From: WTXA01 sp964415195
GTDB taxonomy: Bacteria; Bacillota; TC1
DNA: 64,000 nt
Assembly: GCA_964415195.1 (NCBI GenBank)
Contig: CAYPYD010000001.1
Coordinates: 62,001 to 126,000 of the forward strand
Reading direction: 5' to 3'
The position numbers and the translations under genes were made by a program. Below are positions 61,552-64,000 of this stretch, piece after piece (position 1 is the first letter of the stretch; the number at the start of each line of letters is the position of its first letter). The notes beneath the pieces were generated by a model. That model did no database searches and was not told where the DNA came from. It worked only from the letters and a program-made list of their open reading frames with translations.

Positions 61552-63897
61552 GTGGAAGTATTAAAGAGACAGGGTTATTTGGTAGAGTTTGAGCCTAAGA
61601 AGATCAAGAATGCGATTGAGAAGGCGATGACTGAGACTGCTAGTGGAATTGACCAGGAATTAAGTACGACTATTAGTTTAAGAATTCAAGAGATGATCAA
61701 GGAGAGGGACAGAGCCATCAATGTTGAAGAGATTCAGGACATGGTGGAATATCTTCTTATGGATACTAATAGGAAGGATGTTGCCAAAAAGTATATTATA
61801 TATCGTTATGCTCAGACACAAGCTAGAACAGTTGCGAAGCCTTCAGAGTTTGTGATGGTTACTGATGATTTTGTAAGTAACTATAAGCATAAGAAATCTC
61901 CTATGGGTAGACTTGGTGACTTTGTATATTATAGGACTTATTCCAGATATTTGGAGGACCTGGGTCGTCGTGAGTATTGGTGGGAGACTGTTCGTCGTGC
62001 TGTTGAGTATAATACAAGTTTATTGCCTACTTCACGTAAGGAGGCTGAGGCCCTTTATGATAATATCTTCAATTTAAAGCAGTTCTTGTCTGGTAGAACT
62101 TTTTGGGTAGGTAATACTGGGGTTTCAAGACATTATCCTTTGTCTAACTTTAATTGTGCTTTTGAGACTATTACTTCTATAGATGATTTTAGGGATTTAT
62201 TTTATTTATTAATGGTAGGTGCCGGCGTTGGTGCTAGAGTTTTGCCTGAAGATGTTATAGCTTTGCCAAAGTTTAGGACTCGTTTTGAGTTAATTCATAG
62301 AGATTATACTCCTGTGGAGCCTTCTTTAAGAAAGGATTATACTGCTCTTAATTTTAATGATGATGATAGGGCGGAAATTACTATTGGGGACTCTAAGGAA
62401 GGTTGGGCTCAGGCTTTGAAGTTTTTCTTGGAGTTAATTAGTGCTCATGAGTATCGTCATATAGAGACTATTTTGATTGATTATAGTAATGTTAGACCAA
62501 AGGGTGAGAAGTTAAAGACTTTTGGTGGTTCTGCAAGTGGTCATGAGAGTATTAAGAATATGTTCAATAAGATTGGTAATGTTGTTAGAATTCGTGGTGA
62601 TGTTGAGGGTGACAGAGCTGTTCTTCGTCCGATAGATTGTTTGGATATTTGTAATATTATTGGTGAGAACGTGGTTGTTGGTGGAGTTCGTAGGACTGCG
62701 GAGATGATTATTGTGGATGCTAATGATAAGGAGTGTATTGATGCTAAGTCTAGCTTGTATCGTCAGGTTGATGGCAAGTGGGAGGTTAATAAGGATTTGA
62801 TTCATCGTCAGATGAGTAATAATTCTATCTATTACAAGGAAAAGCCAACTAGGGAAAGATTGCGTTGGCAGATTGAGAAGATGCGTTATAGTGGTGAGCC
62901 TGGTTGGGTAAATGGTGAGGCTGCTGCTAAGCGTAGGCCTAATATGGCTGGGGTTAATCCTTGTGGTGAGATCTTATTGGATAGTTATGGTGTTTGTAAT
63001 TTGACTACTGTTAATGTGTTTGCTTTTGTTAAGGACGGTGTTCTTGATGAGGCTGGTTTATTTGAGGCACAGCGTCTATCTGCCAGGGCTGGTTACAGGA
63101 TGACTTGTGTTGAGTTAGAACTTCCTCGTTGGAATCATGTTCAAAGTAGGGATAGATTGCTTGGTTGTAGTTTGACTGGTTGGCAGGATATGGTTAATGC
63201 TATTGGTGTTGATAAAGCTGGTGAGGCTAAGATTCTTGCTAAGCTTCGTGGTGTTGCCAGGATGGCTGCAGAGGAGTATGCTAAGGAGCTTGGACAGAAT
63301 GCTCCAATACTGGTGACTACTGTTAAGCCTGAGGGTACTTTGAGTCAGTTGCCTGCTGTTTCTAGTGGTGTGCATTATTCTCATTCTGATTATTTTGTTC
63401 GTAGGGTTCGTATTAATGCTCATGATCCTTTGGTTAGGGTTTGTGAGGAGCTTGGTTATCCGGTTTTCCCTGAGGTTGGTCAGGATTGGGCTACTTGTGT
63501 GACTAAGGTTGTTGAGTTTCCTATTAAGGCTCCTCCTGGTAGGACTAAGTATGATGTTTCTGCTATTGAGCAGCTTGAAAATTACAAGATGTTCATGGAG
63601 CATTATGTGGATCATAATTGTAGTATTACTGTTAGTGTACGTAATGAAGAGTGGGATGATGTTGAAGAGTGGGTTTGGAATAACTGGGATGAGTTGGTTG
63701 CTGTTTCTTTCTTGCCTCTTGATGATTCTTTCTATGAAATGCTTCCTTATGAGTCTATTACAGAAGAAGATTACAATAAGCGTGTAGCTGAGATGAGGCC
63801 TTTTATTCCATCACTTATTCAGAAGTACGAAAATAACGATAATGAGCTTGATATTGGTACTGATGGTTGTGAGGGTGGAGTTTGCCCGGTTAGATAG
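61552..63897 (+). CDS. nrdJ: Adenosylcobalamin-dependent ribonucleoside-triphosphate reductase (class II)
   Basis: Makes deoxynucleotides without oxygen, using a cobalamin-derived radical; 781 residues from GTG 61552, which follows AGGAGGG by nine bases (a longer frame to 61456 spans the NrdR sites). An ATP-cone-like N-terminus (~1-90) is followed by the ten-stranded barrel. NFNCAFET holds the first active-site Cys, MAGVNPCGEILLDSYGVCN the radical Cys and the partner Cys. The tail CEGGVCPVR has the redox pair reduced by thioredoxin. It resembles the monomeric Lactobacillus-type RTPR. Followed by a terminator and tRNA-Arg. Confidence 0.94.
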   Translation: MEVLKRQGYLVEFEPKKIKNAIEKAMTETASGIDQELSTTISLRIQEMIKERDRAINVEEIQDMVEYLLMDTNRKDVAKKYIIYRYAQTQARTVAKPSEFVMVTDDFVSNYKHKKSPMGRLGDFVYYRTYSRYLEDLGRREYWWETVRRAVEYNTSLLPTSRKEAEALYDNIFNLKQFLSGRTFWVGNTGVSRHYPLSNFNCAFETITSIDDFRDLFYLLMVGAGVGARVLPEDVIALPKFRTRFELIHRDYTPVEPSLRKDYTALNFNDDDRAEITIGDSKEGWAQALKFFLELISAHEYRHIETILIDYSNVRPKGEKLKTFGGSASGHESIKNMFNKIGNVVRIRGDVEGDRAVLRPIDCLDICNIIGENVVVGGVRRTAEMIIVDANDKECIDAKSSLYRQVDGKWEVNKDLIHRQMSNNSIYYKEKPTRERLRWQIEKMRYSGEPGWVNGEAAAKRRPNMAGVNPCGEILLDSYGVCNLTTVNVFAFVKDGVLDEAGLFEAQRLSARAGYRMTCVELELPRWNHVQSRDRLLGCSLTGWQDMVNAIGVDKAGEAKILAKLRGVARMAAEEYAKELGQNAPILVTTVKPEGTLSQLPAVSSGVHYSHSDYFVRRVRINAHDPLVRVCEELGYPVFPEVGQDWATCVTKVVEFPIKAPPGRTKYDVSAIEQLENYKMFMEHYVDHNCSITVSVRNEEWDDVEEWVWNNWDELVAVSFLPLDDSFYEMLPYESITEEDYNKRVAEMRPFIPSLIQKYENNDNELDIGTDGCEGGVCPVR

Positions 63898-63904
63898 GTT
63901 TTAG

Positions 63905-63928
63905 AAAGGGGCCATGTGCCCCTTTTTT
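63905..63928 (+). terminator. Terminator of nrdJ
   Basis: AAAGGGGC pairs with GCCCCTTT around a five-base loop (CATGT), then TTT. Confidence 0.9.
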
Positions 63929-63930
63929 GT

Positions 63931-64000
63931 GCCTCCGTAGCTCAGTGGATAGAGCAGCAGTTTCCGGTACTGCGTGTAGGTGGTTCGATTCCACTCGGGG
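63931..64000 (+). tRNA. tRNA-Arg (anticodon CCG), 3' end outside window
   Basis: GCCTCCG acceptor strand, D-arm AGCTCAGTGGATAGAGC, anticodon stem GCAGT/ACTGC around TTCCGGT, giving anticodon CCG (reads CGG, Arg), and T-arm GGTTCGATTCC. The window ends inside the 3' acceptor strand (CGGGG), so the last three acceptor bases-plus-discriminator and CCA are missing. Confidence 0.95.

Noticed and set aside
62512..63787. Open frames overlapping nrdJ on both strands
   Set aside because: Translations are rich in Asn/Thr/Ile or Leu only, mirroring the G/T-rich nrdJ codons; no start signals.

Overview
The window is AT-rich, densely coded DNA from a low-GC Gram-positive bacterium, most likely an anaerobic member of the Clostridia or a related Firmicutes group. 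The clues are rapZ-whiA, a tmk-holB-ricT-yabA-yabB-rsmI-metG-tatD run in Bacillus/Clostridia order, a sortase-anchored surface protein, a type IV pilus locus with no outer-membrane secretin, a tRNA for selenocysteine, and two cobalamin-dependent enzymes (methionine synthase and class II ribonucleotide reductase). No phage, insertion sequence or CRISPR array is visible.

Layout. 1-2.5 kb: end of an OFA-type MFS transporter, a small acidic protein, tRNA-Sec and a lipid kinase. 2.6-7.7 kb: an intact P-type ATPase homologue whose catalytic motifs are all altered, RecQ starting at an AUU codon, then an ArsR-type repressor with a two-gene permease. 7.8-15 kb: a 1,519-residue sortase-anchored adhesin, a DMT transporter and a membrane HD-GYP protein. 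15-24 kb: uvrA-uvrC, a HAD phosphatase, a PHP phosphatase, rapZ, whiA, a CPBP protease and a PH-domain protein. 24-28.6 kb: an aldolase-dehydrogenase-aminotransferase operon divergent from a methylthioadenosine-phosphorylase-family gene and a membrane protein. 28.6-30.8 kb: two paralogous orphan membrane proteins around a FAIM-like membrane protein; the first paralogue lies in a 950-bp segment bounded by a 30-bp direct repeat.

30.9-40.3 kb: a type IV pilus locus (pilB, pilT, short pilA, pilD, pilC, pilM-pilN fusion, pilO, three minor prepilins). The main pilin is only 71 residues (63 mature), essentially the N-terminal helix alone. 40.4-51.1 kb: two PLP enzymes and the tmk-to-DUF2752 housekeeping cluster. 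51.1-56.3 kb: an ABC transporter divergent from a TetR-type regulator across a perfect inverted repeat, and an AI-2E family protein. 56.3-64 kb: metF, a split cobalamin methionine synthase (reactivation protein plus MetH), a ZIP transporter, cobalamin-dependent ribonucleotide reductase behind a probable NrdR box, and the start of tRNA-Arg(CCG).

Points most worth a second look are the catalytically dead-looking P-type ATPase, the helix-only pilin with a pentanucleotide repeat at its promoter, the repeat-bounded membrane-protein insertion, the AUU start of recQ, and a recurring shift within several transcription units from A/C-rich to T/G-rich coding strand. All assignments are by reading motifs; no database search was run.
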